DNA from: Nocardioides marinus
GTDB taxonomy: Bacteria; Actinomycetota; Actinomycetes; Propionibacteriales; Nocardioidaceae
Direction: 5' to 3'
DNA length: 64,000 nucleotides
Assembly: GCF_013408145.1 (NCBI RefSeq)
Contig: NZ_JACBZI010000001.1
Span: forward strand, 3,858,001 to 3,922,000
Below, one piece after another: positions 46,507 to 55,030 of this stretch (within the stretch, counting starts at the first letter, position 1; every line of letters starts with the position of its first letter). The position numbers and the translations under genes were made by a program. The notes below the pieces were generated by a model. The model made no database searches and was not told where the DNA came from. It was given only the letters and a program-made list of their open reading frames with translations.

Positions 46507-48354
46507 ATGAACACCCTCCTCATCGCCAACCGCGGCGAGATCGCCCGCCGCGTGATCCGCACCGCCCGCCGCCTGGGCTGGCGCACGGTCGCGATCCACT
46601 CCGACATCGACGCCGAGGCGCTGCACGTGCGGGAGGCCGACGACGCCGTGCGGGTGGAGTCCTACCTCGACGTCGACGAAGTCGTGGCTGCCGCCCGCGA
46701 GGCCGGCGCCGGCTTCGTCCACCCCGGTTACGGCTTCCTCTCCGAGCGGGCCCCCTTCGCCCGGGCGCTGGCCGAGGCCGGCATCACCCTGGTCGGCCCC
46801 AGCGCCGAGGTCATGGACGCGATGGGCCGCAAGGACGCCGCCCGCGAGGTCGCGGTCGCCGCCGGCGTGCCGGTCGTGCCGTCCTACGACCTCGACGACG
46901 ACCCCGCGACCTTCGCCTACCCCGTGCTGGTCAAGGCCGCGGCCGGCGGCGGCGGCAAGGGCATGCGTGTCGTGCGCAGCGCCGCCGACTACGCCGAGGG
47001 CTTCGCCGCCGCCCAGCGCGAGGCGCGCTCGGCGTTCGGCGACGACACCATCCTGGTGGAGAAGTACGTCGAGTCCGGCCGCCACATCGAGGTGCAGGTC
47101 ATGGGGGACACCCACGGCCACGTCGTGCACCTCTTCGAGCGCGACTGCTCGACCCAGCGCCGGCACCAGAAGGTCCTGGAGGAGGCGCCGGCCCCGGCGA
47201 TCACCGACGAGCAGCGCGCGGCGATCACCGGCTCGGCCGTGGCGCTGGCCGCGCAGTGCGGCTACACCGGCGCGGGCACCGTGGAGTTCCTGCTGGACAA
47301 CGCGACCGGGGAGTTCTACTTCCTGGAGATGAACACCCGCCTCCAGGTCGAGCACCCCGTCACCGAGGAGGTCGTGCGGGTCCGCGGCGAGCGGGTCGAC
47401 CTCGTCGAGCTGCAGCTGCGGGTCGCGACCGGTGAGCCGCTGGGCATCGACCAGGCCGACGTCACGCTCGAGGGCCACGCCATCGAGGCGCGGGTCTACG
47501 CCGAGGACTCCTTCGGCGGGTTCCTCCCGCAGGCCGGGCGCGCCGGGGAGGTGCGCTGGCCGACCGGCGACCGGGTCCGCGTGGACCACTCGCTGGTCTC
47601 CGGCCAGGAGGTCTCGACGTCGTACGACCCGATGCTGGGCAAGGTTATCGCCGGCGGCACCGATCGCGAGGACGCTCGGCGCCGTCTGGTCGCCGCCCTC
47701 GACGAGACCGTCGTGCTCGGGCTGACGACCAACACCGGGTTCCTGCGCGCGCTCGCCGACCACGCCGCCTTCCGCGACGTGGGGCACGAGGGGGGTCTCG
47801 ACACCGCCTGGCTCGACCGCGTCGACGTCGCGGCCGAGGTCCCCGCTCCCAGCCCCGAGGAGGCGCGGCACCTCGCCGCCTGGGCCGTCCACCTCGCCGA
47901 GTCCGAGCCCACCGGTCCCTTCGCCTCCGACGGCTTCCGCCTGGGCGCGCCCCCCGCGCCGGTCGTGGTGCCCCTCGACGAGGACGTCGTCCTCGGCCGC
48001 CGCCCCCGCCTCGACCCCGCCGCCCACGTCACCCCGGCCACGGTCGAGGTCGTGCTGCGCGGGCAGCGCTTCCGCTTCGAGCGCGGCGACCTGGCCGCCG
48101 ACCACGCCGACGAGCACACCGGCGACCTGGTCGCCCCCATGCCCGGCACCGTCCTCGACGTCCGCGTCGGGGCCGGCACGAGCGTGGAGGAGGGGCAGGT
48201 GCTCGGCGTGCTGGAGGCGATGAAGATGGAGCTCGCGCTCAAGGCGCCGTACGCCGGCACCGTGACCGTCGTCGACGCGACCGTGGGACGCCAGGTGCCC
48301 CTGGGGCACGTGCTGTTCCACGTGGAACCACAGGGTCAGGAGGGCCAGGAGTGA
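46507..48354 (+). CDS. Methylcrotonyl-CoA carboxylase alpha subunit (biotin carboxylase plus BCCP)
   Basis: The 615-residue protein has biotin carboxylase domains (IANRGEIARRVIRTARRLG, VKAAAGGGGKGMRVV, FLEMNTRLQVEHPVTEEV) to about residue 445. A linker follows, then a biotinyl domain with EAMKM and biotin-accepting Lys at about 573. It carboxylates biotin with ATP and bicarbonate for transfer by the beta subunit. ATG at 46507 starts the canonical sequence; the two subunit genes are 59 bp apart with a REP-like unit between them. Confidence 0.94.
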   Translation: MNTLLIANRGEIARRVIRTARRLGWRTVAIHSDIDAEALHVREADDAVRVESYLDVDEVVAAAREAGAGFVHPGYGFLSERAPFARALAEAGITLVGPSAEVMDAMGRKDAAREVAVAAGVPVVPSYDLDDDPATFAYPVLVKAAAGGGGKGMRVVRSAADYAEGFAAAQREARSAFGDDTILVEKYVESGRHIEVQVMGDTHGHVVHLFERDCSTQRRHQKVLEEAPAPAITDEQRAAITGSAVALAAQCGYTGAGTVEFLLDNATGEFYFLEMNTRLQVEHPVTEEVVRVRGERVDLVELQLRVATGEPLGIDQADVTLEGHAIEARVYAEDSFGGFLPQAGRAGEVRWPTGDRVRVDHSLVSGQEVSTSYDPMLGKVIAGGTDREDARRRLVAALDETVVLGLTTNTGFLRALADHAAFRDVGHEGGLDTAWLDRVDVAAEVPAPSPEEARHLAAWAVHLAESEPTGPFASDGFRLGAPPAPVVVPLDEDVVLGRRPRLDPAAHVTPATVEVVLRGQRFRFERGDLAADHADEHTGDLVAPMPGTVLDVRVGAGTSVEEGQVLGVLEAMKMELALKAPYAGTVTVVDATVGRQVPLGHVLFHVEPQGQEGQE

Positions 48355-48372
48355 CCGGATCGCTGTCGGGGA

Positions 48373-48431
48373 CCGCGGGGACGTCATACGGACGGGACGT
48401 CCCCCACCGCTGCGCGTATGACGTCCCGCGG
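48373..48431. repeat. GACGTC-armed inverted repeat, copy 3
   Basis: The left arm CCGCGGGGACGTCATACG (48373-48390) and right arm CGTATGACGTCCCGCGG (48415-48431) are the longest arms of this family, about 17 bp with one extra base on the left. It lies between the alpha-carboxylase and HMG-CoA lyase genes, both plus strand, so here it interrupts an otherwise compact operon. Confidence 0.88.
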
Positions 48432-48442
48432 TGGGTCGAGGC

Positions 48443-49387
48443 ATGACCGGCGTCATCACCCGCGCCACCCCGGTGCCCTCGCCGGGGCTGCCCGGACGGG
48501 TGCGGATCTACGAGGTCGGCCCGCGCGACGGCCTGCAGAACGAGCAGGGCGTGATCCCGGTGGAGGTCAAGGAGGAGTTCGTGCGGCGGCTGCTCGCCGC
48601 CGGGCTGCCCGTCGTCGAGGCCACTTCCTTCGTCCACCCCCGCTGGGTCCCGCAGCTGGCCGACGCCGCCGAGCTGATGGGCCGTCTGGGCGACGACGGC
48701 CGCGACTGTCCTGTGCTGGTCCCCAACGAGCGCGGCCTCGACCGGGCGCTCGAGCTCGGCCTGCGCCATGTCGCCGTCTTCGCCAGCGCGACCGAGACCT
48801 TCGCGGCCAAGAACCTCAACCGCACGCTGGAGACCCAGCTCGAGATGTTCGCCCCGACCGTCGAGCGTGCGCTCGCCGCGGGGATGGACGTCCGCGCCTA
48901 CGTCTCGATGTGCTTCGGCGACCCGTGGGAGGGTCCGGTCGCGCCCGAGCAGGTCGTCGAGGTGGGGCAGCGGCTGCTGGCGATGGGTGCCACCGAGCTC
49001 AGCCTCGGCGACACCATCGGCGTGGGCACCGCGGGCCACGTCACGGCGCTGGTGGAGGCGTTCACCGCCGCGGGCACCGACGTCGACCGGCTCGCGCTGC
49101 ACTTCCACGACACCTACGGCCAGGCCCTCTCCAACGTCCAGGCCGGGCTGCGCGCCGGCGTGACGACGTACGACGCCAGCGCCGGCGGCCTCGGCGGGTG
49201 CCCGTACGCGCAGAGCGCCACCGGCAACCTCGCGACCGAGGACCTCGTGTGGCTGCTCGACGGCCTGGGCATCGACCACGGGGTCGACCTCGAGGCCCTC
49301 GTGGCGACCAGCGCCTGGATGGCGCAGCAGCTCGGGCGCCCCAGCCCCTCCGCCGTCGTGCGCGCGCTGGCACAATCCACCTCGTGA
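48443..49387 (+). CDS. Hydroxymethylglutaryl-CoA lyase
   Basis: The 314-residue TIM-barrel enzyme has GPRDGLQNE at the N-terminus, FHDTYGQALSNVQAGL (metal-binding His), and the signature GGLGGCPYAQSATGNLATED with the catalytic Cys. It cleaves HMG-CoA to acetoacetate and acetyl-CoA, the last leucine-degradation step. ATG at 48443 is selected over 48431; GGTGGG lies upstream. Its last codons overlap the start of the sulfotransferase gene (GTGA), which has its own CACAAT hexamer inside this gene. Confidence 0.94.
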   Translation: MTGVITRATPVPSPGLPGRVRIYEVGPRDGLQNEQGVIPVEVKEEFVRRLLAAGLPVVEATSFVHPRWVPQLADAAELMGRLGDDGRDCPVLVPNERGLDRALELGLRHVAVFASATETFAAKNLNRTLETQLEMFAPTVERALAAGMDVRAYVSMCFGDPWEGPVAPEQVVEVGQRLLAMGATELSLGDTIGVGTAGHVTALVEAFTAAGTDVDRLALHFHDTYGQALSNVQAGLRAGVTTYDASAGGLGGCPYAQSATGNLATEDLVWLLDGLGIDHGVDLEALVATSAWMAQQLGRPSPSAVVRALAQSTS

Positions 49388-50481
49388 CATCCCAGCGTCG
49401 GGTCTACCTGCACATCGGTGCGCCGAAGACCGGCACCACCTACGTGCAGGACCGACTCAGCCGCAACGCCAAGACCCTGGCCCAGCACGGCGTCCACTTC
49501 CCCTCGCGCGCGCCGCTGGTGAGCCCGGGGATGTTCCACTTCCGCGCCGCGCTGGACCTGCTCGGCCAGGACTGGGGCGGCGAGCAGGGACACGCCGAGG
49601 GCAGCTGGGACGCGCTCGTGCGCCGGGTGCGCCGCTCCCGCGGCACCGTGATCGTCAGCCACGAGATCCTCGCCCCCGCGCCCGCCCAGGCCGTCGCGCG
49701 GGCCAAGGCCGAGCTCGGCGCCGGCGACGACCTGCACGTCGTCTACGGCGTGCGCGACCTCGCCCGGCAGCTGCCCGCCGCCTGGCAGGAGAGCATCAAG
49801 CAGGGTCGCAAGTGGACCTACCGCAACTTCCTGCGCAAGACCCGCAGCGGAAAGCCGTGGTTCTACCGCGCCTTCGACGTGCCCGCGGTGCTCAGCACCT
49901 GGTCGGCCGGCCTGCCCCCGGAGAACGTCCACGTCGTCACCGTCCCGCAGTCCGGCACCGCCGGCCCCCACGAGCTGTGGCACCGCTTCTGCCGTGCCGT
50001 CGACATCGACCCGGCCTGGGCGCCGGAGGAGTCGCGGCGCACCAACCCCTCGCTCGGGGTGGCCGAGGCGGCGCTGATCCGCCGCCTCAACAAGCGCCTG
50101 GGGCGCCGGGTCCGCCGGGACGCCACGTACGACGACCTCGTGCGGGGGCTGCTGGCCGAGCAGGAGCTCGCGGGCCGGGAGAGCGCGAAGCTGCTGCTGC
50201 CGCCGGGCATGCACGACTGGGCCGAGGCGGAGTCCGCGCGCTGGGTGGAGTGGATCGAGCAGAGCGGCGTCGACGTCATCGGCGACCTCGAGGACCTCCG
50301 CCCGCTGCCCACCCGCCGCCGGGACTACGTCAACCCCGACAAGGTCACCTCCAAGGCCCAGCTGGCCGCCGCGCTCGACGCGCTCACGGTCATGACGCAG
50401 GAGGCGGCCCGCCGCGACGACCCCGAGCAGCAGCTCGCGCAGCGGCTGCGCACCGGCGTACGCCGCCTGCGGGAGTCGTGA
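49384..50481 (+). CDS. Sulfotransferase family protein, first of trio
   Basis: The 365-residue P-loop sulfotransferase has HIGAPKTGTTYVQDRL near the N-terminus, the 5'-phosphosulfate loop (PKTGTT at 14-19). It also has a 3'-phosphate-binding VRDLARQLPAAWQ around residue 124. It should transfer sulfate from PAPS to an acceptor, probably a surface glycan or lipid. Shared with the third gene is the stretch NPSLGVAEAALIRRLNK. GTG overlaps the HMG-CoA lyase stop, with CACAAT 7 nt upstream, and overlaps the next gene by GTGA. Confidence 0.87.
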   Translation: MTSQRRVYLHIGAPKTGTTYVQDRLSRNAKTLAQHGVHFPSRAPLVSPGMFHFRAALDLLGQDWGGEQGHAEGSWDALVRRVRRSRGTVIVSHEILAPAPAQAVARAKAELGAGDDLHVVYGVRDLARQLPAAWQESIKQGRKWTYRNFLRKTRSGKPWFYRAFDVPAVLSTWSAGLPPENVHVVTVPQSGTAGPHELWHRFCRAVDIDPAWAPEESRRTNPSLGVAEAALIRRLNKRLGRRVRRDATYDDLVRGLLAEQELAGRESAKLLLPPGMHDWAEAESARWVEWIEQSGVDVIGDLEDLRPLPTRRRDYVNPDKVTSKAQLAAALDALTVMTQEAARRDDPEQQLAQRLRTGVRRLRES

Positions 50482-51683
50482 CCGTCGAGGGGCCGGCCCG
50501 AGCGGCCGCCTGGGTGACGCACCTGCGGGAGGGTGGCACCACCCCGTGGGCCGCGTGGACCGGCACCGTGGACGGCCCGGCCTCACCGCTCCTGCCCGGA
50601 GCCCAGCAGCTGGAGCTGCTGCGCCGGGTCAACCAGCGCGGGCCCGTCCCGCCGGCCCTCGTCGAGCGCGTGCTGAGCGCCAGCGCCGCCGGCCGTGGCC
50701 GACCCGACCTCGAGCTCGTGGGAGCCCGGCCGGCCTCGGAGTTCGGGCCGCCCCCGGTGGACCCGGCCGCCCTGCCGGCCGAGGAGCTGCTGCGCGTGGT
50801 GGCCCTGCTGCTGGCCGAGGACCTCGCCGCCGAGGGCTGCGTCGACCAGGAGCCCGACGACCTGGGGCGGCTGGTCGGTGACGCCGCGCGGCGGATGCGC
50901 CGCAGCGGCCGGGGGCCGTGGCTGCGGCCGTGGCGCACGAAGTACCGCCTGGTGGGCGACCCCTGGCGCGCCGACGCGCTGCGCCGGGACCTGACCGAGC
51001 GCGGCCGCCCGCCCGGTGGGCGCGGCGCCCTGGTGCTCGTCGTGGCCGACGACCTGGCCACGATGCTGGCCGACCTCTGGACCGACCGGTGCTTCTCCAC
51101 CGGGGTCGCGGTCCCGGCGTGGGGTCCGTGGCTGGACTCGCTGGCCGGCGCGCGGCGCATCGCCCGGGGCGCGGACCCCGCGCTGGTGGCCGCCACCTGG
51201 GCCGAGCGGGTCGGGCGCGAGCGGGTGCGCGTGGTGCTCGACGACGGGCAGCTGCCCGCCCTCCTGGGCGTCCCCGCCCTCACCCCTCGTCCGCCCGTCC
51301 CGGCCGAGGCCGCCGAGCTGGCCCGTCTGGTCGCGAAGGCGCTCGGGCTGCGCGTCACCCCCGACGCGGGCCGGCGCATCATGCGCGAGCGGCTGCTGCC
51401 GCGCCTGCTGGACCACCCGGGGGCCCCGTTGGCGGTGCCGCCCGAGCACCACCGGTGGATCCACCGCCGATCGGTCCGGATCCGGGACGCCGTGCGCGCA
51501 GGTGACTACCCTGTCCTGGGCGAGGTGGACGGCCTGGTGAGCCGCCCGCGCGCCCTGGCCGCCTCCGGGGAGACCCTCTCCGGCGAGGCGGCGGACGAGC
51601 GGGTGCTGGCCCTGGCCGTGGACCTGCTCCTCGCACCGGACGGTGCGCAGGACCGCACCGGACCGCAGGAGGCAGGCACGTGA
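50478..51683 (+). CDS. Degenerate sulfotransferase paralogue (pseudo-sulfotransferase) with novel N-terminal domain
   Basis: The 401-residue protein has about 150 N-terminal residues of no recognised family. From residue 156 it parallels the two flanking sulfotransferases: YRLVGDPWRADALRRDL aligns with YLHIGAPKTGTTYVQDRL, ADDLATMLADLW with VRDLARQLPAAW, AEAAELARLVAKALGLRV with AEAALIRRLNKRLGRRV, and YPVLGEVDGL with a VDVIGDLEDL block. The P-loop Lys/Thr and the Arg of the RDL motif are lost and about 80 residues are missing, so PAPS binding is unlikely. Both ends overlap the neighbours by GTGA, implying co-translation. A regulatory or scaffold role is inferred. Confidence 0.7.
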   Translation: MTVEGPARAAAWVTHLREGGTTPWAAWTGTVDGPASPLLPGAQQLELLRRVNQRGPVPPALVERVLSASAAGRGRPDLELVGARPASEFGPPPVDPAALPAEELLRVVALLLAEDLAAEGCVDQEPDDLGRLVGDAARRMRRSGRGPWLRPWRTKYRLVGDPWRADALRRDLTERGRPPGGRGALVLVVADDLATMLADLWTDRCFSTGVAVPAWGPWLDSLAGARRIARGADPALVAATWAERVGRERVRVVLDDGQLPALLGVPALTPRPPVPAEAAELARLVAKALGLRVTPDAGRRIMRERLLPRLLDHPGAPLAVPPEHHRWIHRRSVRIRDAVRAGDYPVLGEVDGLVSRPRALAASGETLSGEAADERVLALAVDLLLAPDGAQDRTGPQEAGT

Positions 51684-52894
51684 GCGCCCGGGTCCTGCTG
51701 CACGTCGGCACCCCCAAGACCGGCACGTCCCACCTCCAGGACGTGCTCTTCCGCAACCGCGACCGGCTGCGCCAGCACGACCTGCTCTACCCGGCCGACC
51801 GCTTCGACGCGCACTTCCTGGCCGCGCTGGACCTCATGGCGCTGCCCTGGGGCGGCCTGCAGGCCGAGGCGATCGGGCGCTGGGACGCGCTCGCCGAGCA
51901 GGTACGCCGCCACGACGGCACCGCGATCATCAGCCACGAGATCCTGGCCACCGCCTCGCGCAGCCAGGTCGGGCGGGCGATGCAGTCGCTGGCCCCCGAC
52001 GACGGGACCGAGGTGCACCTGGTGCTCTCGGTGCGCGACCTGGTGCGTCAGATCCCCGCGGAGTGGCAGGAGAACGTCAAGCACCGCAGCACCATCACCT
52101 ACGAGGAGTTCCTCGCCCAGCTGCGCGACCCCGAGCGCAAGGGCCGCATCGCCACGTGGTTCTGGGGAGTCCAGGAGATCCCCGACATCCTCGACCGGTG
52201 GGGCCACGACATCCCGCCCGAGCGCATCCACCTGGTCACCGTGCCGCCGCCCGGTGGGGCCCCGGACCTGCTGTGGAAGCGGTTCAGCAGCGTCCTCGGT
52301 CTCGACGGGATCGACCTCGAACTCGAGGCCGAGCGTGCCAACCCCTCCCTCGGCGTCCCCGAGACCGCGCTCGTGCGCCGCATCAACAAGGCGGTCAACC
52401 CGGTCCTCGACCCGCCCGACTACCGACCGCTGGTCCGCGAGCTGCTGGCCCACCAGACGCTGTCTCGACGCACCCGCACCCCCCGGCTGGCGCTCCCGCC
52501 CGACCTGCACGAGTGGGCCCGCGACCTGGGGGAGCGGTGGAGCGCGGAGGTGCGCCGCCGCGGGTACGACGTCGTCGGGGACCTCGCCGACCTCGAGCCC
52601 GGTCCGCCGCCGGAGCACTGGGCCGACCCCGACTCACCCCGCGAGTCGCAGGTCTCCGGTGCGGCCGTCGAGGCGATCCGCGCGCTGCTGGTCGAGAACG
52701 CCCGGATGCGCGCCGAGGAGGAGCGCCTGCGCCGTGAGCTGCACGAGGCCCGGGTCGCCCTGGACCGCAGCTTCCTTCGCCCGTCGTACCAGCTGCGCGA
52801 GAAGGCGCTGCGCGGGCTCCGCCGCACGGCGGTGGGCCGCGGGCTGCACCGGGTCTACCGCGTGGCGCGCGGCAGGAGCTCGCGGTCGGCGTAG
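51680..52894 (+). CDS. Sulfotransferase family protein, third of trio
   Basis: The 404-residue sulfotransferase has LLHVGTPKTGTSHLQDVLF (P-loop PKTGTS, 12-17), VRDLVRQIPAEWQENVK and NPSLGVPETALVRRINK. It is clearly homologous to the first gene of the trio. It has an extra C-terminal coiled-coil (about 340-375, VENARMRAEEERLRRELHEA) and a basic tail that may associate with membrane. Sulfate acceptor unknown. GTG start overlaps the preceding stop (GTGA). Its 3' end overlaps the convergent EcsC gene by 40 bp. Confidence 0.87.
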   Translation: MSARVLLHVGTPKTGTSHLQDVLFRNRDRLRQHDLLYPADRFDAHFLAALDLMALPWGGLQAEAIGRWDALAEQVRRHDGTAIISHEILATASRSQVGRAMQSLAPDDGTEVHLVLSVRDLVRQIPAEWQENVKHRSTITYEEFLAQLRDPERKGRIATWFWGVQEIPDILDRWGHDIPPERIHLVTVPPPGGAPDLLWKRFSSVLGLDGIDLELEAERANPSLGVPETALVRRINKAVNPVLDPPDYRPLVRELLAHQTLSRRTRTPRLALPPDLHEWARDLGERWSAEVRRRGYDVVGDLADLEPGPPPEHWADPDSPRESQVSGAAVEAIRALLVENARMRAEEERLRRELHEARVALDRSFLRPSYQLREKALRGLRRTAVGRGLHRVYRVARGRSSRSA

Positions 52895-53547
52895 CGGCCG
52901 ATGCGCCAGGTGGCGTACCCGTCGGCTCCCATGCCCACGACGCCGCCCACGACCGGCACCCGTCGCCCGACGACGACGGCGAGTCGCTTGCCGGTCATCC
53001 GCGCGATGATGTCCGAGCCGACCTCGGTGGCCAGCCGCCGGTCCAGCGCCGGGTCGGCCACGGGTGCGGTGGCCAGCGCCATCGGGGGCGCGGGCAGGGT
53101 GCCGCGGTCCAGCAGCGCGTCGACCTGGTCGGCGCCGAGCAGGCAGGCCAGCACGGCGTTGCGCACCCGCGGGTCGTCGAGGTCGTAGCCGCGCAGGTGG
53201 GCGATCCCGGCGATCATCCGGCACTGCACGAGCGCCAGCCCGGTGATGTTGGCGGGGATCGCCACCGCGGCGGTCACCACGCCGCCGAGGTTGGTGAGGA
53301 ACCCCTGCGCCCCGGCGTACCGGACGTGGTTCTCGATGACCTCGTGCACGGCCCGGTCGACGTCGCCGTCCTGCTCGCGCAGCTGGGCCTCCGCGGCCGC
53401 CGCGGCGCCCGGCAGCGGCCCGACGCCGCGGATCGCCCGCTCCAGCGCCTCGCGGACGAAGGTCTCGGTCACCCCGGGGGCCGCACCGGCGACCTTCGGG
53501 GCGAGTCGGCGGCCGACCATCGTGGCCACGCTGCGGCTTCTGCTCAC
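52855..53547 (-). CDS. EcsC family protein
   Basis: The 230-residue protein has the EcsC pattern: long amphipathic helix, then GFLTNLGGVVTAAVAIPANITGLALVQCRMIAGIA and GYDLDDPRVRNAVLACLLG. EcsC proteins are membrane-associated and of uncertain function. GTG at 53547 is preferred since GGAGGAG lies 5-7 nt upstream. Its stop lies inside the last codons of the third sulfotransferase gene (convergent overlap of 40 bp). Confidence 0.85.
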   Translation of the reverse strand: MSRSRSVATMVGRRLAPKVAGAAPGVTETFVREALERAIRGVGPLPGAAAAAEAQLREQDGDVDRAVHEVIENHVRYAGAQGFLTNLGGVVTAAVAIPANITGLALVQCRMIAGIAHLRGYDLDDPRVRNAVLACLLGADQVDALLDRGTLPAPPMALATAPVADPALDRRLATEVGSDIIARMTGKRLAVVVGRRVPVVGGVVGMGADGYATWRIGRYADRELLPRATR

Positions 53548-53684
53548 GGGTGCTCCTCCACGGGGGTGCTGACGAGTCGTTCGAGGGCCTCCGGCCTGCG
53601 GGGCCCTCGCTCCTGATCGTACGGAGGACCGCACCACCTACCGGGGTCTGCCGGGTGGGACACCCGGCGCGTAGCGTGCCGCCA

Positions 53685-54365
53685 ATGCCCATCGAGCCAC
53701 CGCCCACGGCATGGTCCTTCGGGGATCCCCGTGGCTACGACGAGCTCGACGACCTGGTCGGTGTCGGGGCCGACCTGCGGCCGGGCACCCTGCTGGCGGC
53801 CTACCGGCGCGGGTTGTTCCCGATGCCCTCGGGCCACCGCGGTGACCCGGCGTACTGGTTCTGCCCGGTCCACCGCGGCGTGCTGCCCCTGGACGGCCTG
53901 CACGTCTCCCGGTCGCTGCGCCGCTCGCTGCGCGAGTTCGAGATCCGCGTCGACACCGCGTTCGAGGCGGTCGTGGCCGCCTGCGCCGACCCGCGCCGGC
54001 CGCAGGGCTGGATCGACGACGAGGTGCGGGCCGCCTACACCGAGCTGCACCGGCTGGGCTGGGCGCACTCGGTCGAGGCCTGGCAGGGCGACCGCCTGGT
54101 CGGGGGCCTGTACGGCGTGGCGATCGGTGGCCTCTTCGCGGGCGAGTCGATGTTCCACCGGGCGACCGACGCCTCCAAGGTGTGCCTCGTGGCGCTGGTG
54201 GAGATGCTGCGCGACGAGCACGCCGCCAAGCGGGTGCTGGACGTGCAGTGGCGCACCGACCACCTGGCCACGCTCGGTGTGGTCGAGATCGACCGGGCGA
54301 CGTACCTCGCGCGGCTGCGCGTCGCCACCGGGCTGCCGCTGCCCGCGGCCTTCGCCGGCTGCTGA
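53685..54365 (+). CDS. aat: Leucyl/phenylalanyl-tRNA-protein transferase
   Basis: The 226-residue protein has the Aat signatures LLAAYRRGLFPMP, CPVHRGVLPLDGLHVSRSLRR, GWAHSVEAWQGDRLVGGLYG, GGLFAGESMFHRATDASKV and LDVQWRTDHLATLG. It adds Leu/Phe from tRNA to N-terminal Lys/Arg of proteins, marking them for ClpS/ClpAP-type degradation (N-degron pathway). ATG is 7 nt after TAGCGT (53672-53677), a leaderless start. Confidence 0.96.
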   Translation: MPIEPPPTAWSFGDPRGYDELDDLVGVGADLRPGTLLAAYRRGLFPMPSGHRGDPAYWFCPVHRGVLPLDGLHVSRSLRRSLREFEIRVDTAFEAVVAACADPRRPQGWIDDEVRAAYTELHRLGWAHSVEAWQGDRLVGGLYGVAIGGLFAGESMFHRATDASKVCLVALVEMLRDEHAAKRVLDVQWRTDHLATLGVVEIDRATYLARLRVATGLPLPAAFAGC

Positions 54366-54528
54366 CCGGTTGGCGAGCGGCAGGTGACCCGGGCCGGGCG
54401 TGCCGGCGAGCGAGGCTGAGCCGAGGCTGAGGGAGCGTTCAGGGGCCTCTTGGGATGGCGTGCCAGGGTCGCGGCCGGCCCCGGGATGCATGGCGGGGCC
54501 GTGAGCCGTCCCGACGAAAGGCCCCCCT

Positions 54529-55008
54529 GTGACGCTGCCCGTGAAGCTCTCCCCCCTCGCCCGTCTGACCCCCCTCGCGCTGGTCGTCGGCCTGTCGCTG
54601 AGCGCCTGCGGCTCCGACGACTCCTCCGAGGCCGGCGACGCCTCGGCCCAGGAGTCCGAGGGCACCAGCCTGGTCGCCAAGTCCGAGGACTTCTGCACCG
54701 CGCTGATGGCCACCGCCTCCGTCCAGGACGGCGCCGACGTGGCGGCCCTGCGCGACAGCCTCGAGGAGGCCGGGCTGCCCGAGGGCGCCGGGGAGGACGC
54801 GCAGGCCGGGCTCGAGGTCTACCTCGACGTGCTGGACCAGGTCGACGAGGACGCGACCGCGAAGGACCTGCAGACCATGCAGGACCCCGACCTGTCCAAG
54901 GCCGAGAAGGCCGAGGTCGACGCGATGGTCGCCTACGCGACCACCACGTGTGCCGGTGGTGCCGGCCAGGACTCCGAGACGCCCGAGAGCGAGACGCCGC
55001 AGGAGTAG
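54529..55008 (+). CDS. Small acidic lipoprotein, unknown function
   Basis: The 159-residue protein has a signal peptide and lipobox LSLSACG (Cys27), then a Ser/Glu-rich spacer and a helical domain with paired Cys (DFCTALM..TTCAGG). It ends in an acidic repeat-like tail (ETPESETPQE). No family recognised. GTG follows AAAGG. The 163-bp upstream gap holds nothing I can assign beyond the likely promoter. Confidence 0.75.
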   Translation: MTLPVKLSPLARLTPLALVVGLSLSACGSDDSSEAGDASAQESEGTSLVAKSEDFCTALMATASVQDGADVAALRDSLEEAGLPEGAGEDAQAGLEVYLDVLDQVDEDATAKDLQTMQDPDLSKAEKAEVDAMVAYATTTCAGGAGQDSETPESETPQE

Positions 55009-55030
55009 CCCCGCGCCCCTGGCGACGCCC

